In this document: positions 1 through 6,283 of the stretch, one piece after another
Numbering within the stretch: the first letter of the stretch is position 1
How the letters are laid out: each line of letters begins with the position of its first letter
From: Clostridia bacterium
Lineage (GTDB): Bacteria; Bacillota; Clostridia; Christensenellales; UBA1242
NCBI GenBank assembly: GCA_028702545.1
Contig: JAQVOQ010000027.1
Span: 1 to 13,498 of the forward strand
Reading direction: 5' to 3'
Length of the DNA: 13,498 bases
The notes under the pieces: model-generated
Databases searched by the model: none
Seen by the model: the letters and a program-made list of their open reading frames with translations, nothing else
Told to the model about the DNA's origin: nothing
Position numbers and translations under genes: made by a program

Positions 1-41
1 TTTTCTATTTTTACATTCATCTTTATTTTTTGCCTTTTTTA

Positions 42-70
42 TTGACAAAACTAGCCTTATCTAGTAATAT
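42..70 (+). promoter_or_regulatory. Promoter of the rplU-prp-rpmA operon
   Basis: A perfect -35 TTGACA at 42-47 is followed after 17 nt by a -10-like TAATAT at 65-70. The predicted transcription start is near 77, about 80 nt before the rplU ATG, which leaves room for the structured leader described next. The -10 matches the consensus at four of six positions. This is a housekeeping-sigma promoter inferred from sequence only. Confidence 0.7.
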
Positions 71-139
71 TTAGCCTGAGTCGCATGGTTTAGGCAAATA
101 AGAGCACAAGTTGCCACCTAAAACAGCGGGTACTATTTG
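71..139 (+). ncRNA. Probable L21 ribosomal-protein leader RNA
   Basis: The 5' untranslated region contains complementary arms: TTTAGG (89-94) with CCTAAA (117-122), alternatively GGCAA (93-97) with TTGCC (111-115), and CGC (82-84) opposite GCG (126-128). They enclose an A-rich apical segment and lie directly upstream of the rplU Shine-Dalgarno. Firmicutes commonly carry an autoregulatory L21 leader here, to which excess L21 is thought to bind. Position, length and the GCGGGTAC segment near the 3' end fit that family, but I could not run a covariance model. Confidence 0.6.
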
Positions 140-154
140 AAGGAGGAACCTAAA

Positions 155-466
155 ATGTACGCAATAGTTAAGACCGGTGGAAAACAATATAAAGTTGAAC
201 CTAACCAAATTTTTGAAGTTGAAAGACTACAAGAAGAAGTGGGAACAAAAATAGAGTTAGACGCTTTAATGGTTGTTAATGAAAACGAAGTTATTACTGG
301 CACGCCAGTTGTTGCTGATACCAAAGTTATAGTGCAAGTTATGAATCATGGTAAAGGCGTTAAACTTCATATCTTTAAATATAAACCAAAAAAACGCGTT
401 AGAACAAAAATGGGTCACAGACAACAATTTACAAGCTTAAAAGTATTAGAAATTATTAAAAAGTAA
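155..466 (+). CDS. rplU: 50S ribosomal protein L21
   Basis: L21 binds 23S rRNA in the large ribosomal subunit. The protein begins MYAIVKTGGKQYKV, the family's typical start, and ends with the basic KYKPKKRVRTKMGHRQ segment followed by FTSLKVLEI. At 103 residues it is close to the usual 102-103. The ATG at 155 is chosen over an in-frame TTG at 137 because AAGGAGG (140-146) sits 8 nt before the ATG, and the TTG would put the ribosome-binding site inside the gene. It is the first gene of an rplU-prp-rpmA operon with its own promoter and probable autoregulatory leader. Nothing is missing or odd in the protein. Confidence 0.98.
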   Translation: MYAIVKTGGKQYKVEPNQIFEVERLQEEVGTKIELDALMVVNENEVITGTPVVADTKVIVQVMNHGKGVKLHIFKYKPKKRVRTKMGHRQQFTSLKVLEIIKK

Positions 467-475
467 GTAAAAATT

Positions 476-817
476 ATGACGAAAGTAAAAATAACAAAAC
501 AAAATAATTTTATAACTGTCGTGGAGGCTTCTGGCCACACGGGTTATAAAGAAAGTGGCGAAGACATTGTTTGCGCCGCCCTTAGTAGCATTATCCAAAC
601 TGCTGCATTAGGTGTGGTTAGCGTAGCAAAAGTTGACGCAAAAATTGAAAAAGACGACAAATTAGGGTATTTTAAAATTATTATGCCAAACAAAATAACC
701 AAAAAACAGTTATATGAGGCAAATATTATTTTAAATACAATGCTAAATGGCGTTAATGACCTATTGAAGGGATATTCAAATTTTATTGAATTGGAGGTTT
801 TAGAAGATGTTTATTAA
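476..817 (+). CDS. prp: Ribosomal-processing cysteine protease Prp (YsxB family)
   Basis: Prp removes the short N-terminal extension of ribosomal protein L27 in Firmicutes and relatives, a cleavage needed for a functional peptidyl-transferase centre. The protein is 113 residues. It has the expected catalytic pair: H21 in the SGHTGY motif and C33 in the DIVCAALSSIIQTA motif, 12 residues apart as in the family. It starts 9 nt after rplU and has no clear Shine-Dalgarno, so translation is probably coupled to rplU. Its last codons overlap the start of rpmA by 11 nt. Its substrate is the next gene, which carries the matching cleavage motif. Identification rests on motif and context and is firm. Confidence 0.95.
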   Translation: MTKVKITKQNNFITVVEASGHTGYKESGEDIVCAALSSIIQTAALGVVSVAKVDAKIEKDDKLGYFKIIMPNKITKKQLYEANIILNTMLNGVNDLLKGYSNFIELEVLEDVY

Positions 818-1085
818 TATACAACTGTTTGCACACAAAAAGGGCGGCGGAAGTTCTAGAAACGGAAGAGATAGTAACTCTAAGCGTTTAGGTGTTAAAA
901 GAGCTGACGGTCAATTTGTTACAGCAGGTAATATTTTGGTTAGACAAAGAGGAACAAAAGTTTTTGCAGGAAACAATGTAGGTTGTGGCAGAGATTATAC
1001 ACTTTTTGCATTAATTGATGGTATTGTTAAGTTTGAAAACAAAACACAAACAAAAAAATGCGTAAGCGTTTATCCAGAAAGTTAA
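807..1085 (+). CDS. rpmA: 50S ribosomal protein L27 with Prp-cleaved N-terminal extension
   Basis: L27 reaches into the peptidyl-transferase centre with its N-terminal tail. The 92-residue protein has the hallmark core HKKGGGSSRNGRDSNSKRLG. Before it lies the extension MFINIQLFA, whose QLFA end resembles the Firmicute Prp recognition motif (LQFFA). By homology with Staphylococcus aureus, cleavage is expected between F8 and A9. GGAGG at 793-797 lies 9 nt before the ATG. The gene overlaps prp by 11 nt and is followed 22 nt later by a strong terminator, so the operon ends here. obgE, commonly next in Firmicutes, does not follow. Confidence 0.98.
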   Translation: MFINIQLFAHKKGGGSSRNGRDSNSKRLGVKRADGQFVTAGNILVRQRGTKVFAGNNVGCGRDYTLFALIDGIVKFENKTQTKKCVSVYPES

Positions 1086-1101
1086 TTTAAAAAACAAATA
1101 C

Positions 1102-1128
1102 AAAAAGGGAGCATTTGCTCTCTTTTTT
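1102..1128 (+). terminator. Intrinsic terminator of rplU-prp-rpmA
   Basis: GGGAGC (1107-1112) pairs with GCTCTC (1117-1122, one G.T pair) around the four-base loop ATTT. The stem is extended by an A-run on the left and T-run on the right (1123-1128). This is a textbook rho-independent terminator, 16 nt past the rpmA stop codon. Confidence 0.9.
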
Positions 1129-1139
1129 AGTTTTAACAA

Positions 1140-1168
1140 TTGAATTTTTAGGGGTAATAGGTTATAAT
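1140..1168 (+). promoter_or_regulatory. Promoter of the 8-oxoguanine glycosylase gene
   Basis: TTGAAT at 1140-1145 and a perfect TATAAT at 1163-1168 are separated by 17 nt. Transcription should begin about 6-8 nt after the -10, at 1174-1176. The ATG of the downstream gene starts at 1175, so the transcript would have essentially no 5' leader. Confidence 0.75.
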
Positions 1169-1174
1169 ATTTAT

Positions 1175-2041
1175 ATGGAATATTTAAAACAAAAAAATAA
1201 AATAATCATTAAAAATTTAAATAATTTTAATATAAAACACATTTTAGAGTGTGGGCAAGTTTTTAGGTATGAAAATTGTGGCGATTATTATTTAGTTATA
1301 TCTGACAGTCAAATCGCCCGTATTTTTTCTTACGCAAATGAAACGGTTATAGAATGCACTGATGAGAATTATTTTGAGAATTATTTTGACTTAAAAACTG
1401 ATTATTCACATATAAAACAGCAGTTAAGTCAGTTTGAAGTGTTAAAAAATGCAATGGAGTATGGTGGAGGTATTAGAATTTTAAGGCAAGATAAGTTAGA
1501 GATGTTTATTAGTTTTATAATTTCCGCTAACAACAATATTAAACGCATTCAAAATTCTATTAAAAAATTATCCGAAAAGTTTGGTACAAAAATTAATTCT
1601 AAACAATTTGGTGACTATTATGCTTTCCCTACTCTTGAGCAGTTAAATAAAATAACAGAACAAGATTTTTTAGATGCCGGCGTTGGTTATCGCGCTGTGC
1701 AACTAGTAAAGTTTATAAAACAACTAAACGAAATTGATTTAGAAGTTTTTAGTGCTTTGCCGACAGAAAAAGCTATAAATGAACTCATTAAATTATCGGG
1801 CATAGGACCTAAGGTTGCCGATTGTGTGCTACTTTTTGGCTATTATAAAATGGATGTTTTTCCTGTTGATACTTGGATAGAAAAAATTTATAACAATTAT
1901 TTTAGTCAAAATGCACAAATTTCAAATCGCACAATTATAAGAAAAAATTTAACAGATATTTTTACAAAATTATCAGGTTATGCTCAGCAGTATTTATTTT
2001 ATTACGAAAGACAAAATAAAAATAGTAAAAAATCACTTTAA
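1175..2041 (+). CDS. ogg: 8-oxoguanine DNA glycosylase / AP lyase (OGG1-like, HhH-GPD family)
   Basis: This enzyme excises 8-oxoguanine from DNA in base-excision repair and can nick the resulting abasic site. An N-terminal OGG domain (HILECGQVFRY, residues about 22-32) is followed by the helix-hairpin-helix GPD domain. In LSGIGPKVADC the catalytic Lys is K213, and FPVDTW carries the catalytic Asp D232. The 19-residue spacing equals K249 to D268 in human OGG1. The C-terminal Fe-S cysteine cluster of Nth/MutY is absent, as expected for OGG. The 288-residue ORF is taken from ATG 1175, because an in-frame TTG at 1115 lies inside the preceding terminator. There is no Shine-Dalgarno, and the promoter suggests a leaderless message. 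The family is typical of clostridia such as C. acetobutylicum. It stands alone between two operons. Confidence 0.92.
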   Translation: MEYLKQKNKIIIKNLNNFNIKHILECGQVFRYENCGDYYLVISDSQIARIFSYANETVIECTDENYFENYFDLKTDYSHIKQQLSQFEVLKNAMEYGGGIRILRQDKLEMFISFIISANNNIKRIQNSIKKLSEKFGTKINSKQFGDYYAFPTLEQLNKITEQDFLDAGVGYRAVQLVKFIKQLNEIDLEVFSALPTEKAINELIKLSGIGPKVADCVLLFGYYKMDVFPVDTWIEKIYNNYFSQNAQISNRTIIRKNLTDIFTKLSGYAQQYLFYYERQNKNSKKSL

Positions 2042-2316
2042 TAGGTTATTGTCAAATTAATTTTGTAAAAAATTATAGTATTTTTTGTCGTAAACTATTT
2101 TTAAAATGTTATAAAATAGTATTGCAAATCATCAAAAACTGTGTTATTATTCATTTTAGAAACAAAATCCCCAATTTTTGTTTCGAATATTTAACCTTAT
2201 GCGATGGAGCAGTCTTTTAAGTTAAGACTGCTCTTTCGTGTTAATTTAAGCACAATAATAGTTATTAAATTTAAAAGAATTTTCAAATAACTATTTATTT
2301 TTTAATTTTACTATGT
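2042..2316. other. Intergenic stretch with three inverted repeats
   Basis: No convincing gene is seen in this AT-rich stretch. Three inverted repeats stand out: GAAACAAAA (2159-2167) with TTTTGTTTC (2176-2184) around a C-rich loop; GAGCAGTCTT (2207-2216) with AAGACTGCTC (2224-2233) around a 7-nt loop; and AATAGTTATT (2257-2266) with AATAACTATT (2286-2295). The second could end glycosylase transcription or a small RNA, although its T-tract is interrupted (CTTTCGTG). The third abuts the nfeD promoter and may be an operator. Weak promoter-like hexamers occur near 2049-2079 and 2085-2115. Confidence 0.5.
2207..2237 (+). terminator. Possible terminator hairpin upstream of nfeD
   Basis: A perfect 10-bp stem, GAGCAGTCTT and AAGACTGCTC, encloses the loop TTAAGTT. 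The following CTTT is only a short T-tract, so termination may be weak. It lies 166 nt after the glycosylase stop codon and 110 nt before the nfeD promoter -10. The hairpin is clear, but its function is not. Confidence 0.45.
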
Positions 2317-2322
2317 TATAAT
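2314..2322 (+). promoter_or_regulatory. Extended -10 promoter of the nfeD-floA operon
   Basis: TG-T-TATAAT at 2314-2322 is an extended -10 element with a perfect TATAAT. The -35 region (about 2294-2299, TTTATT) is poor and overlaps the right arm of the AATAACTATT inverted repeat. Transcription would begin near 2329, about 20 nt before the nfeD start. A third copy of AATAGTTA lies just after the -10, at 2325-2332. Confidence 0.6.
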
Positions 2323-2350
2323 TTAATAGTTAATAGGAGGTATGCTAATT

Positions 2351-2866
2351 ATGTGGAATGAAATTATTACGCTATTTTCTGAAATGGATACACTTTCAAT
2401 AATCTTTTTAAGCGTAGGATTGGCTTTAGGCATTATAGAAGCTGTTGTACCGGGCTTTGGAATCTTTGGAATTATGAGTATTATAATGACAATCACTGGT
2501 GTGATTTTTAGAATAGTAGCAGGTGCTAGCATCACTCAAGTATTTATTTTAGTATCTTTATTTATTGTATTTGTTTTACTATTAATACTTGTTTTCACTT
2601 ATTCGGCAAGATTTGGTCTTTTAAGTAGATCGGGGCTGGTCGAAAATCATAGCACTATCTCGGCAGATTATTCAAATGACAAAAATAATTTTGCACACTT
2701 GCTAGGCAAGGAAGGCGTTACGCAAACTATTTGTAAACCAGTTGGCAAAGTTATGATTGGAGATTTAGTTTATCAAGTTTTTTCTAATGGACCATATTTA
2801 TCAAAAGGAAGTTATGTTAAAGTTATTGAAGTTGATGGTTCAAATATTATTGTTAAAAAAATATAA
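2351..2866 (+). CDS. nfeD: NfeD-like membrane protein (short form, partner of FloA)
   Basis: Short NfeD proteins are membrane proteins with a C-terminal OB-fold, encoded next to flotillin-like proteins; their biochemical role is not settled. This one has 171 residues. Hydrophobic segments lie at about 14-55, probably two spans with the VVPGFGIFGI turn typical of the family, and at 60-82. A soluble OB-like domain follows from about 115 (LLGKEGVTQT ... GDLVYQVFSNG ... GSYVKVIEVDG). The ATG at 2351 is preferred because AGGAGG (2335-2340) is 10 nt away; the in-frame ATG at 2342 is only one base from that site. It is the first gene of the floA operon, matching yqeZ-yqfA of B. subtilis, except that this protein lacks the long serine-protease domain. 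Confidence 0.88.
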   Translation: MWNEIITLFSEMDTLSIIFLSVGLALGIIEAVVPGFGIFGIMSIIMTITGVIFRIVAGASITQVFILVSLFIVFVLLLILVFTYSARFGLLSRSGLVENHSTISADYSNDKNNFAHLLGKEGVTQTICKPVGKVMIGDLVYQVFSNGPYLSKGSYVKVIEVDGSNIIVKKI

Positions 2867-2893
2867 GGTTATATAAGTTTGGAGGAAAATTAT

Positions 2894-3934
2894 ATGTTTA
2901 ATTTATTACTAGTTATGGATCCTATTGTACTATGGGCAGTTGGGCTTGGGCTTGTTATACTATTACTTGCTGTTATAGTTGCAGTTGTGCCAGTTAAAAT
3001 TTGGTTTAGATGTTTAATGTCTGGCTCACATGTTAGTGTTAGCCGTCTTATTGGTATGAAAATAAGGAATATTAATCTTAGGCTAATTATTGATAATTAT
3101 ATTATTTCTAGAAAAGGTGGCTTAAATATTAATATTGGCGAACTTGAAACTCACTATTTAGCGGGTGGAAATATAGACAAGGTTGTCGGTGCATTGATTT
3201 CGGCCAACAGTGCTAAAATTAGTTTATCAATAGATCAAGCTAAAGCTATTGACTTAGCGGGAAGAGATGTTAAAAAAGCAGTTGAAGAATATGTTACTCC
3301 TAGAGTAATTTTTACGCCAGAAATTAGTGCCGTTGCAAAAGATGGTATTGAGTTAAAGGTTAAAGCTAGGGTTACTGTTAGAACTAGTTTAGAAAGATTA
3401 GTAGGTGGAGCGGACGAAAAAACAATTATCGCTCGTGTTGGTGAGGGTATTGTTACAACAGTTGGTTCAGCAGAAACTCACGGTGATGTGTTGCAAAATC
3501 CAGATGCAATTTCAGGAGTTGTTCAAGAAAAAGGACTAGATGACGGAACAGCTTTCCAAATTTTGTCAGTAGATATTGCCGACATTGATGTAGGCAGAAA
3601 TATAGGCGCAGACTTAAGAGCTTTCCAAGCAGAATCTGATAAGAAAATTGCTCAGGCTAAGGCTGAGGAAAGAAGAGCAGAAGCTATCGCTATGGAACAA
3701 GAGATGAGAGCAGAGAGCGAGAAGATGAGAGCGCAAGTATTACGCTCAGAGGCTGAGGTGCCAAAAGCACTTGCCGAAGCTTTTAAAAACAACAAAATTG
3801 GCGTTATGGATTATTATAAAATGCAAAACTTAATTTCTGATACTGCAATGAGAAATTCACTTGGTGGAAAAGATGATATGAAAAGTTCACCAAAAAAACT
3901 TCTTAGCAGTGCTTCAAGAAAAGAAGACAAATAA
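2894..3934 (+). CDS. floA: Flotillin-like protein FloA (SPFH family)
   Basis: FloA organises functional membrane microdomains in Bacillota and influences membrane fluidity, protein secretion and signalling. The 346-residue protein has one N-terminal membrane segment (about residues 10-34). A long SPFH-type domain follows (PRVIFTPEISAVAKDG ... VKARVTVRTSLERLVGGADE). Next comes an Ala/Glu-rich coiled coil with repeated KAEERRAEA and AMEQEMRAESEKMRAQ elements, then the family's C-terminal segment ending in a charged tail. Length is close to the usual 330. GGAGG at 2881-2885 precedes the ATG by 8 nt, so the in-frame TTG at 2879 is not the start. It lies 27 nt after nfeD, within an operon, and matches yqfA of B. 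subtilis. Confidence 0.96.
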   Translation: MFNLLLVMDPIVLWAVGLGLVILLLAVIVAVVPVKIWFRCLMSGSHVSVSRLIGMKIRNINLRLIIDNYIISRKGGLNINIGELETHYLAGGNIDKVVGALISANSAKISLSIDQAKAIDLAGRDVKKAVEEYVTPRVIFTPEISAVAKDGIELKVKARVTVRTSLERLVGGADEKTIIARVGEGIVTTVGSAETHGDVLQNPDAISGVVQEKGLDDGTAFQILSVDIADIDVGRNIGADLRAFQAESDKKIAQAKAEERRAEAIAMEQEMRAESEKMRAQVLRSEAEVPKALAEAFKNNKIGVMDYYKMQNLISDTAMRNSLGGKDDMKSSPKKLLSSASRKEDK

Positions 3935-3959
3935 TTATTAAAAATAGGAGGTGTTTTGC

Positions 3960-4430
3960 TTGAAACCCGAAATTATTATTGTAGGAGCCGTTTTAATTAT
4001 CGGTCTATATATTTTTACTAGAATGAGTATTAGCAGTAAAAAAATGAACAAGAAAAACCCTCTAGCTAAAACTTCTAAGGACGATAAAGTGGAACTAAAA
4101 ACAGTTATAGCTCCAAAACCAGATGCTGTTCAAATGCAAAGAGATTATAATCGTTCAGAAGAAGATATTATGAAAAAAGCAGCGCTTGAGAGTATTGAAG
4201 ATGAAAAAAATTGGAAAACATCACTTTTAAGAGAAGAAAAATTAATAATTGATGAAAAGCGTGGCATAGAACAATCTGAACTTGATAAAAAACTAGCAGA
4301 AATGCAACAAAAATTGAGTGAGATTGATTTTAACGAAGAAGAACAAACTTTTGTTGAGGAAGTTAATCAGTTAAGTCCACAAATAAAAGCAATTTTATTT
4401 GCCGAACTTCTAAACAAAAAAGGCTATTAA
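3960..4430 (+). CDS. Unknown single-span membrane protein with charged coiled coil
   Basis: I do not recognise a named family. The 156-residue product begins with a hydrophobic segment (KPEIIIVGAVLIIGLYIFT, about residues 2-20). A basic linker follows, then a long, strongly charged helical region (about 55-135) rich in Glu and Lys and likely to form a coiled coil, and finally a hydrophobic tail (SPQIKAILFAELLNKKGY). The start is taken as TTG at 3960, 8 nt after AGGAGG (3946-3951); an in-frame GTG at 3951 overlaps that site. It is the third gene of nfeD-floA and ends at a terminator. It occupies the place of B. subtilis yqfB, but homology is not evident. A FloA accessory or scaffold protein is a guess from context. 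Confidence 0.8.
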   Translation: MKPEIIIVGAVLIIGLYIFTRMSISSKKMNKKNPLAKTSKDDKVELKTVIAPKPDAVQMQRDYNRSEEDIMKKAALESIEDEKNWKTSLLREEKLIIDEKRGIEQSELDKKLAEMQQKLSEIDFNEEEQTFVEEVNQLSPQIKAILFAELLNKKGY

Positions 4431-4439
4431 ACAAAATAC

Positions 4440-4469
4440 AAAAACAGCATTAATTAGTGCTGTTTTTTT
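4440..4469 (+). terminator. Intrinsic terminator of the nfeD-floA operon (copy 1 of a repeated terminator)
   Basis: AAACAGCA (4442-4449) pairs with TGCTGTTT (4458-4465), with a TTA/TAG inner extension, and is followed by a T-run to 4469. It lies 9 nt past the stop codon of the third operon gene. A near-identical sequence occurs at 6284-6313 after the ABC permease. Confidence 0.88.
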
Positions 4470-4499
4470 ACATTAATATTTTTTTATGTATTAATTTAG

Positions 4500-4530
4500 T
4501 TGACAAGTAGAGATAAATATTTGGTATAAT
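4500..4530 (+). promoter_or_regulatory. Promoter of the AbrB-ABC transporter cassette
   Basis: A perfect TTGACA at 4500-4505 and a perfect TATAAT at 4525-4530 are present, with an extended -10 TG at 4522-4523. The 19-nt spacer is longer than the ideal 17, which is tolerated with an extended -10 and may suit regulation. The predicted start (about 4537) falls inside the palindrome at 4533-4548. Confidence 0.72.
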
Positions 4531-4532
4531 AA

Positions 4533-4548
4533 TTCATACAAGTATGAA
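4533..4548. promoter_or_regulatory. Palindromic operator candidate at the cassette transcription start
   Basis: TTCATAC-AA-GTATGAA is a perfect inverted repeat with 7-bp arms, positioned at the expected transcription start 3 nt after the -10. A further GTTATAC partial half-site follows at 4551-4557. A repressor bound here would block transcription. The first gene of the cassette is an AbrB-type regulator, so autoregulation is plausible but inferred. Confidence 0.55.
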
Positions 4549-4571
4549 AAGTTATACAAAGGGGATTTGAT

Positions 4572-4793
4572 ATGCACAAAGAAGATAATTTATTAAACAA
4601 AAGCTTAGCGACAGTTAAAGTAGGTGAAAAAGGTCAAATTGTTATTCCAAAAGATATTAGGAAAATGTTTGAAATAAAAGCAGGTCAAACATTGCTGTTA
4701 TTAGCCGATAAAAGTAAAGGTATAGCTATAGTTAATAACGATAGCTATCTTAAGTTTGCTAATGATATTGTTAAATCACAAAATATTATTTAA
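4572..4793 (+). CDS. AbrB/SpoVT-type DNA-binding regulator
   Basis: The 73-residue protein carries a swapped-hairpin AbrB domain (about residues 12-57): ATVKVGEKGQIVIPKDIRKMFEIKAG, then TLLLLADKSKGIAIV. This fold dimerises to bind DNA, either as a transcriptional regulator or as an antitoxin. AAAGGGGA (4558-4565) precedes the ATG by 6 nt. No toxin gene lies beside it; instead an ABC transporter follows 11 nt later in the same transcript. It most likely controls that cassette, perhaps through the palindrome at 4533-4548. Stand-alone AbrB genes ahead of DrrA-like ABC pairs are a familiar arrangement in Bacillota. The exact effector is unknown. Confidence 0.9.
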   Translation: MHKEDNLLNKSLATVKVGEKGQIVIPKDIRKMFEIKAGQTLLLLADKSKGIAIVNNDSYLKFANDIVKSQNII

Positions 4794-4804
4794 AGGAGTA
4801 TCAA

Positions 4805-5530
4805 ATGATAGCGATAAAAACAGAAAATCTTACTAAAAAATTTGGAGAGTTAGTTGCAGTTGATAATTTGAATTTACAAATAGCAAAAGGTGAATTTTAT
4901 GCTCTACTTGGTTTAAACGGAGCAGGCAAAACAACGGCGATAAAAATGTTATCTTGCCTTATGTTGCCAACTAGCGGCGATGCATATTTATTAGGTAATA
5001 GTATAATAAAAAATGAGTTAAAAGTGAAAGAAATTATTAATTTATCACCTCAAGAAACGGCTATTGCTCCTAATTTGAGTGTTGAAGAAAACTTAATTTT
5101 TATTGCACAAATTTATGGTATGAATGAGTTGCAAGCAAAATTAGCTGCTAAAAAATATATAAATCTTTTAAAAATAGATGACAAAAAGAATGTAAAAGCA
5201 AAAAAATTATCTGGTGGTTTGCAAAGAAGATTAAGTATAGCTATGGCATTAATAACACAACCACAAATATTATTTTTAGATGAACCAACATTAGGGCTTG
5301 ATGTTAGAATAAGAAAAGAAATACGAAATATTTTAAAACAACTTAAAAAAGAGGTTACTATAATTTTGACTACGCAGTATTTAGATGAAGTAGAGGAACT
5401 TGCTGACAGGGTGGGTATTATGCATTATGGTAAATTAAAAATTGAGGGAACGATAGAAGAAATTAAAAAATTTACAAGTACTAATTCGTTTAGAGATGCT
5501 TTTTTAAGTTTAACAGAAGAGGAGCTATAA
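4805..5530 (+). CDS. ABC transporter ATP-binding protein (DrrA-like, ABC-2 type)
   Basis: This is the nucleotide-binding subunit of an exporter, pairing with the next gene's permease. The 241-residue protein has Walker A GLNGAGKTT (36-44), the Q-loop SPQ with Q83, signature LSGGLQRR (135-142), Walker B ILFLDEP with D159 and E160, and D-loop LGLD. The switch position reads TTQYLDEVEELADR, with Gln191 where most ABC ATPases have His. This TTQYLDE form is typical of the DrrA/daunorubicin-resistance group. AAGGAG (4793-4798) overlaps the end of the AbrB gene, 6 nt before the ATG. Efflux of a drug, peptide or lipid is likely, but the substrate cannot be read from sequence. Confidence 0.95.
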   Translation: MIAIKTENLTKKFGELVAVDNLNLQIAKGEFYALLGLNGAGKTTAIKMLSCLMLPTSGDAYLLGNSIIKNELKVKEIINLSPQETAIAPNLSVEENLIFIAQIYGMNELQAKLAAKKYINLLKIDDKKNVKAKKLSGGLQRRLSIAMALITQPQILFLDEPTLGLDVRIRKEIRNILKQLKKEVTIILTTQYLDEVEELADRVGIMHYGKLKIEGTIEEIKKFTSTNSFRDAFLSLTEEEL

Positions 5531-5532
5531 TT

Positions 5533-6267
5533 ATGAAATCAATAATATTTGCAAGAAGAAATATAAAAGAATCGTTAAGAGATATTGCTAATTTATTTTT
5601 TTTAATTGGATTACCTGCTCTTTTATTGGTTTTTGCTTCGTCATTAAATAATGCTATGCCCGCAGGTAATACAGCGTTTGATATTAATAATTTTGCACCA
5701 GCAACAATTATTTTTAGTTTTTCATTTATTTCATTATTTGTTAGTGTTTTAGTTTCTAAAGATATTTCAACATCTTTTTTAATAAGGCTATTTTCATCTC
5801 CAATGAAAGCAAAAGATTATGTTTTGGGTTATACAATAGGCTATATTTTAATTGCAATTTTTCAAGTAATTGTATTGTTTTTTATATCGCTTTTATATGG
5901 AATGGCTCTTAGTTTTAATTTAGTTTTAATAATATTCTTGTCAATACCAATATCTCTTATTTTTATATTCTTAGGTATTATAATTGGTTCTTTAGTAAAC
6001 GACAAACAAGCCCCACCAATAAGTTCAATTTTAGTTCAGGTAGTTGCATTTACTAGTGGAATGTGGTTTAGTGTTGATTTATTAGGTGAAGTTTATAAAA
6101 CGATATGTTATATTTTGCCTTTTGCTAACGCAGTAGATGTTTTTAAATTTGCATTAGCTGGAGAATATTTTAAAATGATTGTGCCATTGATAATAATTTT
6201 CGCATATTTAATTTTTTTATTTGTTTTAGTACTTATATTGTTTAAGAAAAAAATGAAACAAAAATAA
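5533..6267 (+). CDS. ABC-2 type transporter permease
   Basis: The 244-residue membrane protein has about six hydrophobic segments (near 18-37, 53-76, 95-120, 125-150, 158-180 and 216-238) and no signal peptide or catalytic motif. This is the usual layout of an ABC-2 exporter permease. It begins with a basic amphipathic N-terminus (MKSIIFARRNIKESLRD) and carries the region SGMWFSVDLLGEVYKTICYI before the last span, where the family often has a conserved loop. AGGAG at 5520-5524, within the end of the ATPase gene, lies 8 nt before the ATG, and the genes are 2 nt apart, implying coupled translation. The gene is AT-rich with many ATA and TTA codons. It ends the cassette; a terminator follows. Confidence 0.92.
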   Translation: MKSIIFARRNIKESLRDIANLFFLIGLPALLLVFASSLNNAMPAGNTAFDINNFAPATIIFSFSFISLFVSVLVSKDISTSFLIRLFSSPMKAKDYVLGYTIGYILIAIFQVIVLFFISLLYGMALSFNLVLIIFLSIPISLIFIFLGIIIGSLVNDKQAPPISSILVQVVAFTSGMWFSVDLLGEVYKTICYILPFANAVDVFKFALAGEYFKMIVPLIIIFAYLIFLFVLVLILFKKKMKQK

Positions 6268-6283
6268 AACAAAATAAAACACA

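Noticed and set aside
137..154. TTG start for L21
   Set aside because: It lies just ahead of the Shine-Dalgarno, which would fall inside the gene, and would add residues not found in the family; ATG 155 gives the normal N-terminus.
1115..1174. TTG start extending the glycosylase by 20 residues
   Set aside because: It starts inside the rpmA terminator and before the promoter; the added hydrophobic stretch is not part of the OGG family.
4572..4793. AbrB protein as antitoxin of a toxin-antitoxin pair
   Set aside because: No toxin-like gene (PemK, VapC or similar) adjoins it; the next genes are a clear ABC transporter pair.
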